NCBI GenBank assembly: GCA_050012775.1
Contig: JBEKGN010000024.1
Span: 13,996-77,995 of the forward strand
DNA from: Roseiarcus sp050012775
Lineage (GTDB): Bacteria > Pseudomonadota > Alphaproteobacteria > Rhizobiales > Beijerinckiaceae
Length of the DNA stretch: 64,000 nucleotides
Reading direction: 5' to 3'
The translations under genes were made by a program, and so were the position numbers. The notes beneath the pieces are model-generated. The model had not been told where the DNA came from, did no database searches, and worked only from the letters and a program-made list of their open reading frames with translations. Below, one piece after another: positions 24,182 to 32,283 of the stretch (position 1 is the first letter of the stretch; every line of letters starts with the position of its first letter).

Positions 24182-25009
24182 ATGGCCGCATGGGCTTGGC
24201 GCGATGGCGCGGCGGGCGTCGTGACGATCAACGGCGCGCGCCTTGAAACGGTCACTCACGGCCCCGCGCCTGATCGGGCGCCGACCCTTGTCATGCTGCA
24301 CGAGGGCCTCGGTTGCGTCGCGCTGTGGCGCGATTTTCCCCGGCGGCTCGCCGCCGCGACAGGTTTCGGCGTCTTCGCCTATTCGCGCGCCGGTTATGGG
24401 CAATCCGATCCCGTCCCATTGCCGCGGCCGCTCGACTACATGACGCGCGAAGCGCGCGAAACTCTGCCCGAGCTTCTCGACGCCATCGGCTTCGGGCGCG
24501 GCGTTCTTCTCGGCCACAGCGACGGCGCCTCCATCGCCGCGATTTACGCCGGTTCGATCGAGGATTTTCGCGTCCGCGGGCTTGTCCTCATGGCGCCGCA
24601 CTTCTTCACCGAGGAAGGCGGGCTCGCCTCGATCGCGGCCGCGCGCGAGGCTTACGAGACGAGCGACCTGCGCGCCAAGCTCGCTAAATACCACCGCGAT
24701 GTCGACAACGCCTTTCGCGGCTGGAACGACGCCTGGCTCGATCCCGGCTTCAAAGCCTGGAACATCGCCGACGTGATCGACTATTTGCGCGTCCCCGTCC
24801 TGGCGATTCAGGGCGCGGACGACCAATACGGCACGCCGGCGCAAATTCGGGAAATCGAGAATCGCATCTATTCGCCGGTCGACGTCGAGATTCTCGCCGA
24901 ATGCAAGCATTCGCCGCACCTCGAACAGCCGGACAAGACCCTCGCCGCCGTCGCCGATTTTTGCGCTCGGCTCAATCGGATCGAACGCACCGTGGTTGAG
25001 ATCAAATGA
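24182..25009 (+). CDS. Alpha/beta hydrolase of the box cluster
   Basis: The 275-residue product is an alpha/beta-hydrolase with nucleophile elbow GHSDGAS (S113), an oxyanion-hole region in LHEGLGCVALW, and a late histidine in CKHSPHLEQPD. The start lies three bases after the bclA stop, and the stop overlaps the boxD start by four bases, so it is firmly part of the operon. Hydrolases of this kind recur in box clusters. A lactonase or thioesterase acting on ring-opening side products is an inference; the substrate is not known. Confidence 0.8.
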   Translation: MAAWAWRDGAAGVVTINGARLETVTHGPAPDRAPTLVMLHEGLGCVALWRDFPRRLAAATGFGVFAYSRAGYGQSDPVPLPRPLDYMTREARETLPELLDAIGFGRGVLLGHSDGASIAAIYAGSIEDFRVRGLVLMAPHFFTEEGGLASIAAAREAYETSDLRAKLAKYHRDVDNAFRGWNDAWLDPGFKAWNIADVIDYLRVPVLAIQGADDQYGTPAQIREIENRIYSPVDVEILAECKHSPHLEQPDKTLAAVADFCARLNRIERTVVEIK

Positions 25010-26556
25010 AACTCGAAAGCTTCGTTGGCGGCCGCTGGATCTCAGGCGCGGGTCAGGCGCGCGCGCTCGTCAATCCCGTCACCGGCGAAACGATTGCGGA
25101 GGCCGACAGCGCCGGCCTTGATCTTGCCGCGGCAATGGACTTCGCCCGCGACAAGGGCGGCGCTGCGCTGCGCGCCATGACATTCGCCGAACGGGGCGCG
25201 CTGCTGAAAGCCGTGGCGGACGTATTGACCGCCAACCGCCCCAGATACGAGACGATCGCCCGGCTCAACTCGGGCAACACGAAAGTCGACGCCGCGATCG
25301 ACATCGACGGCGCCATCGCCACCCTTCGCCATTACGCGCGCATCGGCCAGACCCTCGGCCAGACGACCACCATCTTTGAACCCGGGCAGGATCAATTGGC
25401 GAAGGAGCCGGTGTTTTTCGCGCGCCACTTGTGGACCACGCGGCCGGGCGTCGCGGCGCAGATCAACGCCTTCAATTTCCCCTCGTGGGGCATGTGGGAG
25501 AAAATCGCGACCGCCACCATCGCCGGCGCGCCCAGCATGGCGAAACCCGCCACCGCCACCGCGCTGCTCGCCCATGACATGATGCGTGACGTGATCGCCG
25601 CGGGCGTCGCTCCCGCCGGGGTCTTCAGCATCGTCTGCGGCGCGGGCGAAGGCCTGCTCGAGACGTTGGGCGCGCAGGACTCGGTCGCCTTCACCGGTTC
25701 GGCCGCGACCGGCCTGACGATCCGCTCCCATCCCAACGTGCTGGCGAGCGGCGCCCGCGTGACGATCGAGGCCGACAGCGTCAACGCGACCATTCTGGGC
25801 GCGGACGTCGCGCCGGGCGGCGCGCTGTTCGATCTCGCCGTGCGCGAGGTCGTCAAGGCGCTGACGGTCAAGGCGGGGCAATTATGCACCAACATCCGCC
25901 GCGTGATCGCGCCGCGCGAGACGGCGTCGGCCTTGGCGGACGCCGTGCTGGCGAGTCTGAGCGGGATGAAGGTCGGCGATCCCGCCGACGAGAGCGTGCG
26001 CGTCGGCCCGCTCGTCAATACGCGTCAGCAGAACGACGCGCTGGACGGCATCGCGCGCTTGAAGTCCGAAGCGCGCGCGCTGACCGGCGGCGCCGCGCCC
26101 GAAGGCCTCGCCGGGGCCTTTGTCGCGCCGACCCTGCTGATGGCCGACGACCCCGCGCTTGGACGCGCCATCCACGAAATCGAAGTGTTCGGTCCGTGCG
26201 CGACGCTCATGCCCTATCGCGACGCTGCGGACGCCATCGCGCTCGCTCGACGCGGCGGCGGTTCGTTGGCGCTCAGCCTGTTCAGCAATGACCGCGAGCT
26301 TCAGTCCGCCGTCGCCGCCGGGCTCGGCCCGTGGCACGGGCGGCTCCTGATGGTCGACGAGACGACCGGCCGCAACCATACCGGCCACGCGATCGTCATG
26401 CCGCATTGCGTCCACGGCGGTCCGGGCCGCGCGGGCGGCGGCGAGGAGCTCGGGGGATTGCGCGGCCTGCGCCTGCACATGCAGCGCAGCGCCCTCCAGG
26501 GCTCGCCGGGCCTGTTCGAGCGGCTCGGCGCCGAGGCGAGCGAGGCGACCCTTTGA
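25006..26556 (+). CDS. boxD: 3,4-dehydroadipyl-CoA semialdehyde dehydrogenase (NADP+)
   Basis: A 516-residue aldehyde dehydrogenase-superfamily protein. It oxidises 3,4-dehydroadipyl-CoA semialdehyde, the product of BoxC, to 3,4-dehydroadipyl-CoA. The catalytic cysteine is C294 in KAGQLCTNIRR; the NADP-site region includes AFNFPSWGMWEK and VAFTGSAATG. The family is the PaaZ-like subgroup, fitting the box context. The start overlaps the upstream hydrolase gene. It is the last gene before a 176-base gap that carries a new promoter for boxCBA. Confidence 0.9.
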   Translation: MKLESFVGGRWISGAGQARALVNPVTGETIAEADSAGLDLAAAMDFARDKGGAALRAMTFAERGALLKAVADVLTANRPRYETIARLNSGNTKVDAAIDIDGAIATLRHYARIGQTLGQTTTIFEPGQDQLAKEPVFFARHLWTTRPGVAAQINAFNFPSWGMWEKIATATIAGAPSMAKPATATALLAHDMMRDVIAAGVAPAGVFSIVCGAGEGLLETLGAQDSVAFTGSAATGLTIRSHPNVLASGARVTIEADSVNATILGADVAPGGALFDLAVREVVKALTVKAGQLCTNIRRVIAPRETASALADAVLASLSGMKVGDPADESVRVGPLVNTRQQNDALDGIARLKSEARALTGGAAPEGLAGAFVAPTLLMADDPALGRAIHEIEVFGPCATLMPYRDAADAIALARRGGGSLALSLFSNDRELQSAVAAGLGPWHGRLLMVDETTGRNHTGHAIVMPHCVHGGPGRAGGGEELGGLRGLRLHMQRSALQGSPGLFERLGAEASEATL

Positions 26557-26570
26557 AGACAAGGCGGGAA

Positions 26571-26586
26571 TATGCATCATATTGCA
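26571..26586 (-). promoter_or_regulatory. Candidate BoxR site downstream of boxD
   Basis: Read on the minus strand the site is GCAATATGATGCATA, matching the consensus GCAmTATnnTGCATA shared with the sites at 21995 and 26683. It contains TGCA-N6-TGCA (26573-26586). It lies about 80 bases before the -35 of the boxC promoter, a distance that would permit looping to the site at 26683. Confidence 0.5.
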
Positions 26587-26664
26587 CGCCTGGCCGAGAC
26601 CTGGCCTCTCTATGTCTATGAAATATTGCGATTTCCAAAAAATCGCGCCGGGCCGCATCCGCTA

Positions 26665-26698
26665 TTGCCTTTTTTGATTTAGGCACTATTGTGCATAA
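26665..26698 (+). promoter_or_regulatory. boxCBA promoter with overlapping candidate BoxR operator
   Basis: TTGCCT (26665-26670), a 16-base spacer and TATTGT (26687-26692) form a sigma-70-like promoter. The motif GCACTATTGTGCATAA (26683-26698) covers the -10; its first 12 bases are a near-palindrome (GCAC/GTGC arms). Binding of a repressor here would block boxC transcription. The leader to the GTG start at 26733 would be about 35 bases. Confidence 0.55.
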
Positions 26699-26732
26699 CG
26701 ACGAGCCGAGATTGAGCGGGAGAAAGAGCCCT

Positions 26733-28397
26733 GTGACCAAGCGCATCGATTTCCAGACCGACCCGTCGAAGTATCGCCACTGGCGCGTCGCCTATGACGG
26801 ACCGGTCGCGACGCTGTTCATGGACGTGGACGAGAACGGCGGCCTGTTCGACGGCTACCAGCTCAAGCTCAATTCCTACGATCTGGGCGTCGACATCGAA
26901 CTGGCCGACGTCGTGCAGCGCATGCGTTTCGAGCACCCGGACGTCGGCGCGGTGGTTCTGCGCTCGGGCAAGGACCGGGTCTTCTGCGCCGGCGCCAACA
27001 TCCGCATGCTCGGCGGCGCGACGCATGTGCACAAGGTGAATTTCTGCAAATTCACTAACGAGACACGTAATACTTTTGAGGCGGCGGGCGTCGAGTCCGG
27101 CCAGCATTACATCTGCGCGGTCAAGGGCGCTTGCGCGGGCGGCGGCTATGAGCTGGCGCTGGCGTGCGACCATATCATCCTCACCGACGATGGCGCGACC
27201 TCCGTGGCGCTGCCGGAAGTGCCGCTGCTGGCGGTGCTGCCCGGCACCGGCGGCCTGACGCGCGTGACCGACAAACGCAAGGTGCGGCGCGATCTCGCGG
27301 ACGTGTTCTGCTCCATCGAAGAAGGGGTGAAGGGCAAACGCGCCGAAGAATGGCGCCTCGTCGACGAGGTGGTGCCGAATTCGAAATTCGATGAACGGGT
27401 CGCCGCCCGCGCGCGCGAATTCGCCGACCGGGCCAAGCCGGCGAACTCGGACAAGGGCATCGCGCTTACGCCGCTGCAGCGAGATTTCGCCGAAGACGGC
27501 TCGGTGCGCTACTCCACGCTCGAAGCGCATGTCGACCGCGCGAAGAGCGTCGCGACGATCTCCATCCGTGGGCCCGAGGACGCCGCGCCGGCCTCGATCG
27601 CCGACCTGCACGCGCAGGGCGCATCGACGTGGATGCTGCGGCTCGCCCGCGAACTCGACGACGCGATCCTGCATCTGCGCCTGAACGAGCCTGAAATCGG
27701 CGTGCTCGTATTCAAGTCGCACGGCGATCCGCTAGAGGTCGTCGCCCACGAAAAACTCGTGACCGACAACGCCAAGACCGACTGGCTGGCCCGCGAAATC
27801 CAGCTCTACTGGAAGCGCGTGTTCAAGCGCATCGATCTCACCTCGCGCTCGCTCGTCGCCCTGGTCGAAAACGGCTCGTGCTTCGCCGGTTTCCTCGCCG
27901 AGCTCCTGTTCGCCTGCGATCGCTCGTACATGATGGAAGGCGCGTTCGAGGGCGACAATCGCCCGCCCGCGTCGATCACGCTGACGAGCGCCAATTTCGG
28001 GCCGTTCCCGATGTCGAACGATCTGACGCGCCTGCAGACGCGCTTCCTCGGCGAGCCCGGCAAGGTCGACGAGGCCGCCGGGGTCAAGGGCAAGGCGCTC
28101 GAAGCGGCCGAAGCGAGCAAGCTCGGCCTTGTCACCTTCGTCTTCGACGAGGTGGATTGGGACGACGAGGTCCGCATTTTCCTCGAAGAGCGTGCGAGCT
28201 TCTCTCCCGATGCGATGACCGGCATGGAGGCGAACCTTCGCTTCCCGGGACCGGAGACGATGGAAACCCGCATCTTCGGCCGGCTGACCGCCTGGCAGAA
28301 CTGGATTTTCCAACGTCCGAACGCGGTCGGCGAGAACGGCGCGCTGCGGCGCTACGGCACCGGCGCGCGCGCCGACTTCGACATGCGCCGCGTCTGA
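26733..28397 (+). CDS. boxC: 2,3-epoxybenzoyl-CoA dihydrolase (ring cleavage)
   Basis: This 554-residue enzyme has two crotonase-type regions, as expected for BoxC, which hydrolyses 2,3-epoxybenzoyl-CoA to 3,4-dehydroadipyl-CoA semialdehyde and formate. The first region has FCAGANIRMLGGATHVHKVN and KGACAGGGYELALACDH; the second has ENGSCFAGFLAELLFACDRS. The GTG at 26733 (VTKRIDF) with an upstream GGGAGAAAG site is preferred; a GTG at 26691 would place the start inside the operator. The length matches known BoxC (about 555). Confidence 0.94.
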   Translation: MTKRIDFQTDPSKYRHWRVAYDGPVATLFMDVDENGGLFDGYQLKLNSYDLGVDIELADVVQRMRFEHPDVGAVVLRSGKDRVFCAGANIRMLGGATHVHKVNFCKFTNETRNTFEAAGVESGQHYICAVKGACAGGGYELALACDHIILTDDGATSVALPEVPLLAVLPGTGGLTRVTDKRKVRRDLADVFCSIEEGVKGKRAEEWRLVDEVVPNSKFDERVAARAREFADRAKPANSDKGIALTPLQRDFAEDGSVRYSTLEAHVDRAKSVATISIRGPEDAAPASIADLHAQGASTWMLRLARELDDAILHLRLNEPEIGVLVFKSHGDPLEVVAHEKLVTDNAKTDWLAREIQLYWKRVFKRIDLTSRSLVALVENGSCFAGFLAELLFACDRSYMMEGAFEGDNRPPASITLTSANFGPFPMSNDLTRLQTRFLGEPGKVDEAAGVKGKALEAAEASKLGLVTFVFDEVDWDDEVRIFLEERASFSPDAMTGMEANLRFPGPETMETRIFGRLTAWQNWIFQRPNAVGENGALRRYGTGARADFDMRRV

Positions 28398-28422
28398 TCG
28401 AATTTCTAGAGGAGTGGAAGCG

Positions 28423-29874
28423 GTGACCGATCTCGTCAATGTCAGCTACGACACGTTAATCCCGAACAATGTCGGCCTGTCCTCGGACAAGCGCGTGCTC
28501 AAAGCGCTCGAAAAATGGCATCCCGGTTACATCAACTGGTGGAACGACCTGATCCCGGAGCGGTTCCAGAAGAGCATGGTCTATCTGCGCACCGCGGTCA
28601 GCGTCGATCCCAAAGGCTGGGCGAAGTTCGACTATGTGAAAATGCCGGAATACCGCTGGGGCATATTGCTCGCGCCGCAAGTCGAGGATCGCAGGATTCC
28701 CTGCGGCGAACATGTCGGCGAGAAAGCTTGGCAGGAGGTTCCCGGCGAATATCGCGCCTTGATGCGTCGCCTGATCGTCATTCAAGGCGACACGGAGCCC
28801 GCGTCCGTCGAGCAGCAGCGTTTTCTCGGCAAGACCGCGCCCTCGCTTTACGACATGCGCAACCTCTTCCAGGTCAATGTCGAGGAAGGCCGCCATCTCT
28901 GGGCGATGGTCTATCTCCTCCAGAAATATTTCGGCGCCGACGGCCGCGAAGAGGCGGACGATCTGTTGCGCCGCCGTTCCGGCTCGGAGGAGGCCCCGCG
29001 CATGCTCGGCGCCTTCAACGAGGAGACGCCGGATTGGCTCTCCTTCTTCATGTTCACCTACTTCACCGACCGCGACGGCAAGATGCAGCTCGAGAGCCTC
29101 GCGCAATCGGGCTTCGATCCGCTGTCGCGCACCTGCCGCTTCATGCTGACCGAAGAAGCCCATCACATGTTCGTCGGCGAGACGGGCGTCGGCCGCACGG
29201 TCCAGCGCACCTGCGAGGCGATGAAAGAGGCGGGCATCGACGATCCCTATGACATCGAACGGGTGCGCGCGCTCGGCGTCATCGATCTGCCGACCATTCA
29301 GAAGAAACTCAACCTGCACTACACGCTTTCGCTCGATCTGTTCGGCCAGGAAGTCTCGACCAACGCCGCGAACGCCTTCAACGCGGGCATCAAGGGCCGT
29401 TATATGGAGCATCGTCTGGAAGACGACCACAAGCTCGGCGGCGCCACTTATCCCGTGTGCCAGCTCGTCGACGGGCAGATCAGGATCGTCGATGCGCCGG
29501 CGCTCACCGCGATCAACATGCGCCTGCGCGATGACTATACCCGCGATGCGGCTGGGGGCGTCGGGCGCTGGAACAAGATCGTCGACGGCCTCGGCGTCAA
29601 GTTCGAGCTGAAGCTGCCGCACGAGGGTTTCAACCGCAAGATCGGCGTCTTCGCGGGCAAGCTCATCAACCCGGAAGGCAAGATCGTCCACGGCAAGGAA
29701 TGGGACGAGAGGATCGGCGACTGGCTGCCCAGCAAGGCTGACGGCGACTTTATTCAGTCATTGATGAAGCCCTGCTGGGAGCCGGGAAAATTCGCGGGCT
29801 GGATAGCGCCGCCGAGGGTCGGCATCGACAACAAGCCGGGCGATTTCGAATACGTGAAGCTACATATGGCGTGA
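28423..29874 (+). CDS. boxB: Benzoyl-CoA 2,3-epoxidase, di-iron subunit
   Basis: A 483-residue non-haem di-iron oxygenase that inserts one oxygen atom into benzoyl-CoA to form the 2,3-epoxide, using electrons from BoxA. The likely iron ligands are E125, E155, H158, D216, E245 and H248 (in EEGRH, FTDRDG and TEEAHH). Each is shifted by five from the positions I recall for the Azoarcus evansii protein, so the whole set is conserved. The start used is GTG at 28423, after GAGGAG. It follows boxC by 25 bases and precedes boxA. Confidence 0.95.
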   Translation: MTDLVNVSYDTLIPNNVGLSSDKRVLKALEKWHPGYINWWNDLIPERFQKSMVYLRTAVSVDPKGWAKFDYVKMPEYRWGILLAPQVEDRRIPCGEHVGEKAWQEVPGEYRALMRRLIVIQGDTEPASVEQQRFLGKTAPSLYDMRNLFQVNVEEGRHLWAMVYLLQKYFGADGREEADDLLRRRSGSEEAPRMLGAFNEETPDWLSFFMFTYFTDRDGKMQLESLAQSGFDPLSRTCRFMLTEEAHHMFVGETGVGRTVQRTCEAMKEAGIDDPYDIERVRALGVIDLPTIQKKLNLHYTLSLDLFGQEVSTNAANAFNAGIKGRYMEHRLEDDHKLGGATYPVCQLVDGQIRIVDAPALTAINMRLRDDYTRDAAGGVGRWNKIVDGLGVKFELKLPHEGFNRKIGVFAGKLINPEGKIVHGKEWDERIGDWLPSKADGDFIQSLMKPCWEPGKFAGWIAPPRVGIDNKPGDFEYVKLHMA

Positions 29875-29888
29875 GCGCCTGGCGCGCG

Positions 29889-29907
29889 GGGCGGCGTCCG
29901 GCCGCCC
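29889..29907 (+). other. Hairpin between boxB and boxA
   Basis: GGGCGGC and GCCGCCC form a perfect seven-pair stem with a five-base loop, 14 bases after the boxB stop and 43 bases before boxA. There is no U-run. It may be a processing or stability element, or a partial terminator setting the BoxB:BoxA ratio. Confidence 0.35.
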
Positions 29908-29950
29908 GCCCCATTTGCTCGCCGCAAGAAAGCCGCTGCGGGGAAAGCCG

Positions 29951-31147
29951 ATGAGCAAGCCAGTCAAGCAGCATCTGATCGACCCGGAAATCTGCATCCG
30001 CTGTTATACCTGCGAGGCGGCGTGCAGCGTGCAGGCGATCGAGCATGACGGCGTCAACGTCGTCGTCAATTTTGACAAGTGCAACTTCTGCATGGATTGC
30101 ATTGCGCCTTGCCCGACCGGTTCGATCGACGCATGGCGTGTCGTGAACGCGCCCTATTCGCTGGCCGACCAATATGGCTGGCGGGAATTGCCGGCGCAGA
30201 CCGCCTTCGCGGATACGGCGTCGGAGGCCGACGCCACGATCGAGGCGCTCGATGCGGATGTCGCGCTTCTGCTCGCCGAAGCCCATGCCGGCGCCGGCGG
30301 CAAGGCGAAGGCGCCGCGCTCGGCGACCAAACCCACGATCAATCTCTATACGCTGACCAAGCCGGCCGAAGCCACGGTGCAAGGCAACTACCGCCTGACC
30401 GCCGATGGCGCCGACAATGACGTGCGTCACATCATTCTCGATCTGGGCGGCCAGCCTTTTCCAGTGCTCGAAGGGCAGAGCATCGGCGTCATTCCGCCCG
30501 GCGTCGATGCGGACGGCAAGCCCTATCTGCCGCGGCTCTATTCCGTATCGAGCCCGCGCGACGGCGAGCGGCCCAATTTCAACAATCTTTCGCTGACGGT
30601 GAAGCGCGAACAGCGGGGCGTGTGCTCGAATTATATCTGCGATCTCAAGAAGGGCGACAAGGTGCGCCTCGTCGGCCCGTTCGGCGCGACGTTCTTGATG
30701 CCGAACGATCCCAAGGCGCGGCTGCTGATGATCTGCACCGGCACGGGTTCGGCGCCGTTCCGCGCGTTCACCATGCGCCGCCAGCGCAACGGCGCGGACG
30801 AGGGGGCGAGCATGACGCTCGTGTTCGGCGCCCGCACGCCGAATTCGCTGCCCTATTTCGGCCCGTTGAACAAAGTGCCTGACACGGTTTTGAAGAAGCA
30901 CCTCGTCTTCAGCCGCGCCGAAGGACGCCCGAAGCTTTACGTGCAGGACAAGCTGCGCGAGGAGCAAGAGGCGATCGCCGAGCTTCTCAGCGATCCCAAC
31001 GCCTATATCTATGTCTGCGGCCTGCGCGCGATGGAAAAGGGCGTCGAGGAGGCGCTCGGCGGGATCGCCGAAGGCATGGGCTTGCAATGGCGCAGCTTGC
31101 GCGACGCCATGCGCGAGGAAGGCCGCTACCACATCGAGACCTATTGA
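29951..31147 (+). CDS. boxA: Benzoyl-CoA epoxidase reductase subunit
   Basis: The 398-residue product starts with a bacterial-type 2[4Fe-4S] ferredoxin domain (C15, C18, C21, C25; C44, C47, C50, C54 in the CIRCYTCEAAC and CNFCMDCIAPCP motifs). After a linker (about residues 90-130) comes a ferredoxin:NADP+ reductase module with FAD region RLYSVSSPR and NADP site CTGTGSAPFRAF. It passes electrons from NADPH to BoxB. The ATG at 29951 is preferred because the ferredoxin homology begins there. The C-terminal YHIETY is typical of FNR proteins. Confidence 0.94.
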   Translation: MSKPVKQHLIDPEICIRCYTCEAACSVQAIEHDGVNVVVNFDKCNFCMDCIAPCPTGSIDAWRVVNAPYSLADQYGWRELPAQTAFADTASEADATIEALDADVALLLAEAHAGAGGKAKAPRSATKPTINLYTLTKPAEATVQGNYRLTADGADNDVRHIILDLGGQPFPVLEGQSIGVIPPGVDADGKPYLPRLYSVSSPRDGERPNFNNLSLTVKREQRGVCSNYICDLKKGDKVRLVGPFGATFLMPNDPKARLLMICTGTGSAPFRAFTMRRQRNGADEGASMTLVFGARTPNSLPYFGPLNKVPDTVLKKHLVFSRAEGRPKLYVQDKLREEQEAIAELLSDPNAYIYVCGLRAMEKGVEEALGGIAEGMGLQWRSLRDAMREEGRYHIETY

Positions 31148-31293
31148 TGAACGCTCCCCGCCGCAGTCGCGAGCCGCCCCCGCTCTTCATCCATCGCATT
31201 CGCGTTGGATGGGCCGATTGCAATCGGAGCTCGTCGCGTCAGCCCGACAGGACGCTACGTCGGCGGCGATTCATCCGCCAGGGCGGAAATATA

Positions 31294-31322
31294 TTGCACT
31301 ACACTGTGGTGAGCGGTAAAAT
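31294..31322 (+). promoter_or_regulatory. boxR promoter with internal palindrome
   Basis: TTGCAC (31294-31299), a 17-base spacer and TAAAAT (31317-31322) form a good sigma-70 promoter. The imperfect palindrome CACtACAcTGTgGTG (31297-31311, six of seven pairs) lies between the two hexamers. It shares the GCACTA start with the other box sites and is a candidate autoregulatory operator. Confidence 0.6.
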
Positions 31323-31352
31323 ACGAAATATAATTCCTATTCGGTCATCGCG

Positions 31353-32267
31353 ATGAACGAGATCACCAATTTCCGCGGCGATGTCATCCACGGCGAATCC
31401 GTGTCTGGACGCTCGGACGAGGTTGACGCTTTCATCGCCACGGTCGGCGAGCGCGTGCGCAAGGCCCGGCAGCGCAAGGGCATTGCGCGGCGGGTGCTTT
31501 CGGAATCGTCGGGCGTTTCCCAGCGCTATCTCGCACAGTTGGAAAATGGCGGCGGCAATATTTCCATCGCGCTCCTCTACAAGGTGGCGCAGGCGCTCGA
31601 TCACCGCGTCGAATGGCTGGTGGGCGCAGACGATCCGTGGGGATCGGAAACCACCAAATTCGCTGAACTCTATCGCTCCGCCACGAGCGATCTGCGCCAG
31701 AAGGTTATGGAGATCCTTGTCGCCACGCAGCCGGCGCAGCCGCGCCGCAAGCGTATCTGCCTGATAGGCCTGCGCGGCGCCGGCAAGTCTACGCTGGGGC
31801 GGCGGCTCGGAGCGGAATTGTCGATCCCCTTCGTCGAACTCAACCGCGACATTGAGGAACAGAGCGGCATGCCCGTCACCGACGTCATGGCGCTTTATGG
31901 ACAAGAGGGGTATCGTCGACTGGAGCGGCAAGCGTTGGAGCGGGTTGTGGCGACAGCCGACACCGTGGTGCTAGCGGCGGCCGGCGGCATCGTTTCCGAG
32001 CCGGAAACATTCGCTTTCTTGCTGCGCAATTTTCACGCGATCTGGTTGAAGGCGCCGCCCGAAGTGCACATGAAGCGCGTCCTCGAGCAGGGCGACGAGC
32101 GCCCGATGGCGGGTAATCCCAAAGCGATGGAAGAACTCACCTCGATCCTGATGAGCCGCGAGGCGCTCTACGCCAAAGCCGAAATCATGGTCGACACGGA
32201 GGGAAAATCGACCGACGAGAGTACGCGCGATCTGGTGCAGGCGGTGCGCAAGCTCGGCGTCGCCTAA
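31353..32267 (+). CDS. boxR: BoxR-type transcriptional regulator (XRE + shikimate kinase-like)
   Basis: A 304-residue regulator with an N-terminal XRE helix-turn-helix (about 30-90; SSGVSQRYLAQLENGGGNIS) and a C-terminal shikimate kinase-like domain (about 135-300) with Walker A GLRGAGKST. This is the BzdR/BoxR architecture; benzoyl-CoA is the known effector of that family, releasing the repressor from TGCA-containing operators. It lies directly after boxA on the same strand but has its own promoter. It probably controls the bclA-boxD and boxCBA promoters and its own. Confidence 0.92.
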   Translation: MNEITNFRGDVIHGESVSGRSDEVDAFIATVGERVRKARQRKGIARRVLSESSGVSQRYLAQLENGGGNISIALLYKVAQALDHRVEWLVGADDPWGSETTKFAELYRSATSDLRQKVMEILVATQPAQPRRKRICLIGLRGAGKSTLGRRLGAELSIPFVELNRDIEEQSGMPVTDVMALYGQEGYRRLERQALERVVATADTVVLAAAGGIVSEPETFAFLLRNFHAIWLKAPPEVHMKRVLEQGDERPMAGNPKAMEELTSILMSREALYAKAEIMVDTEGKSTDESTRDLVQAVRKLGVA

Positions 32268-32283
32268 GCCCCGGTCCGCGCGC

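Noticed and set aside
22538..24919. 793-codon open frame on the minus strand opposite bclA and the hydrolase
   Set aside because: It is antisense to genes with clear motifs and itself encodes an Arg/Gly/Ala-rich sequence without recognisable domain; long antisense frames are expected at this GC content.
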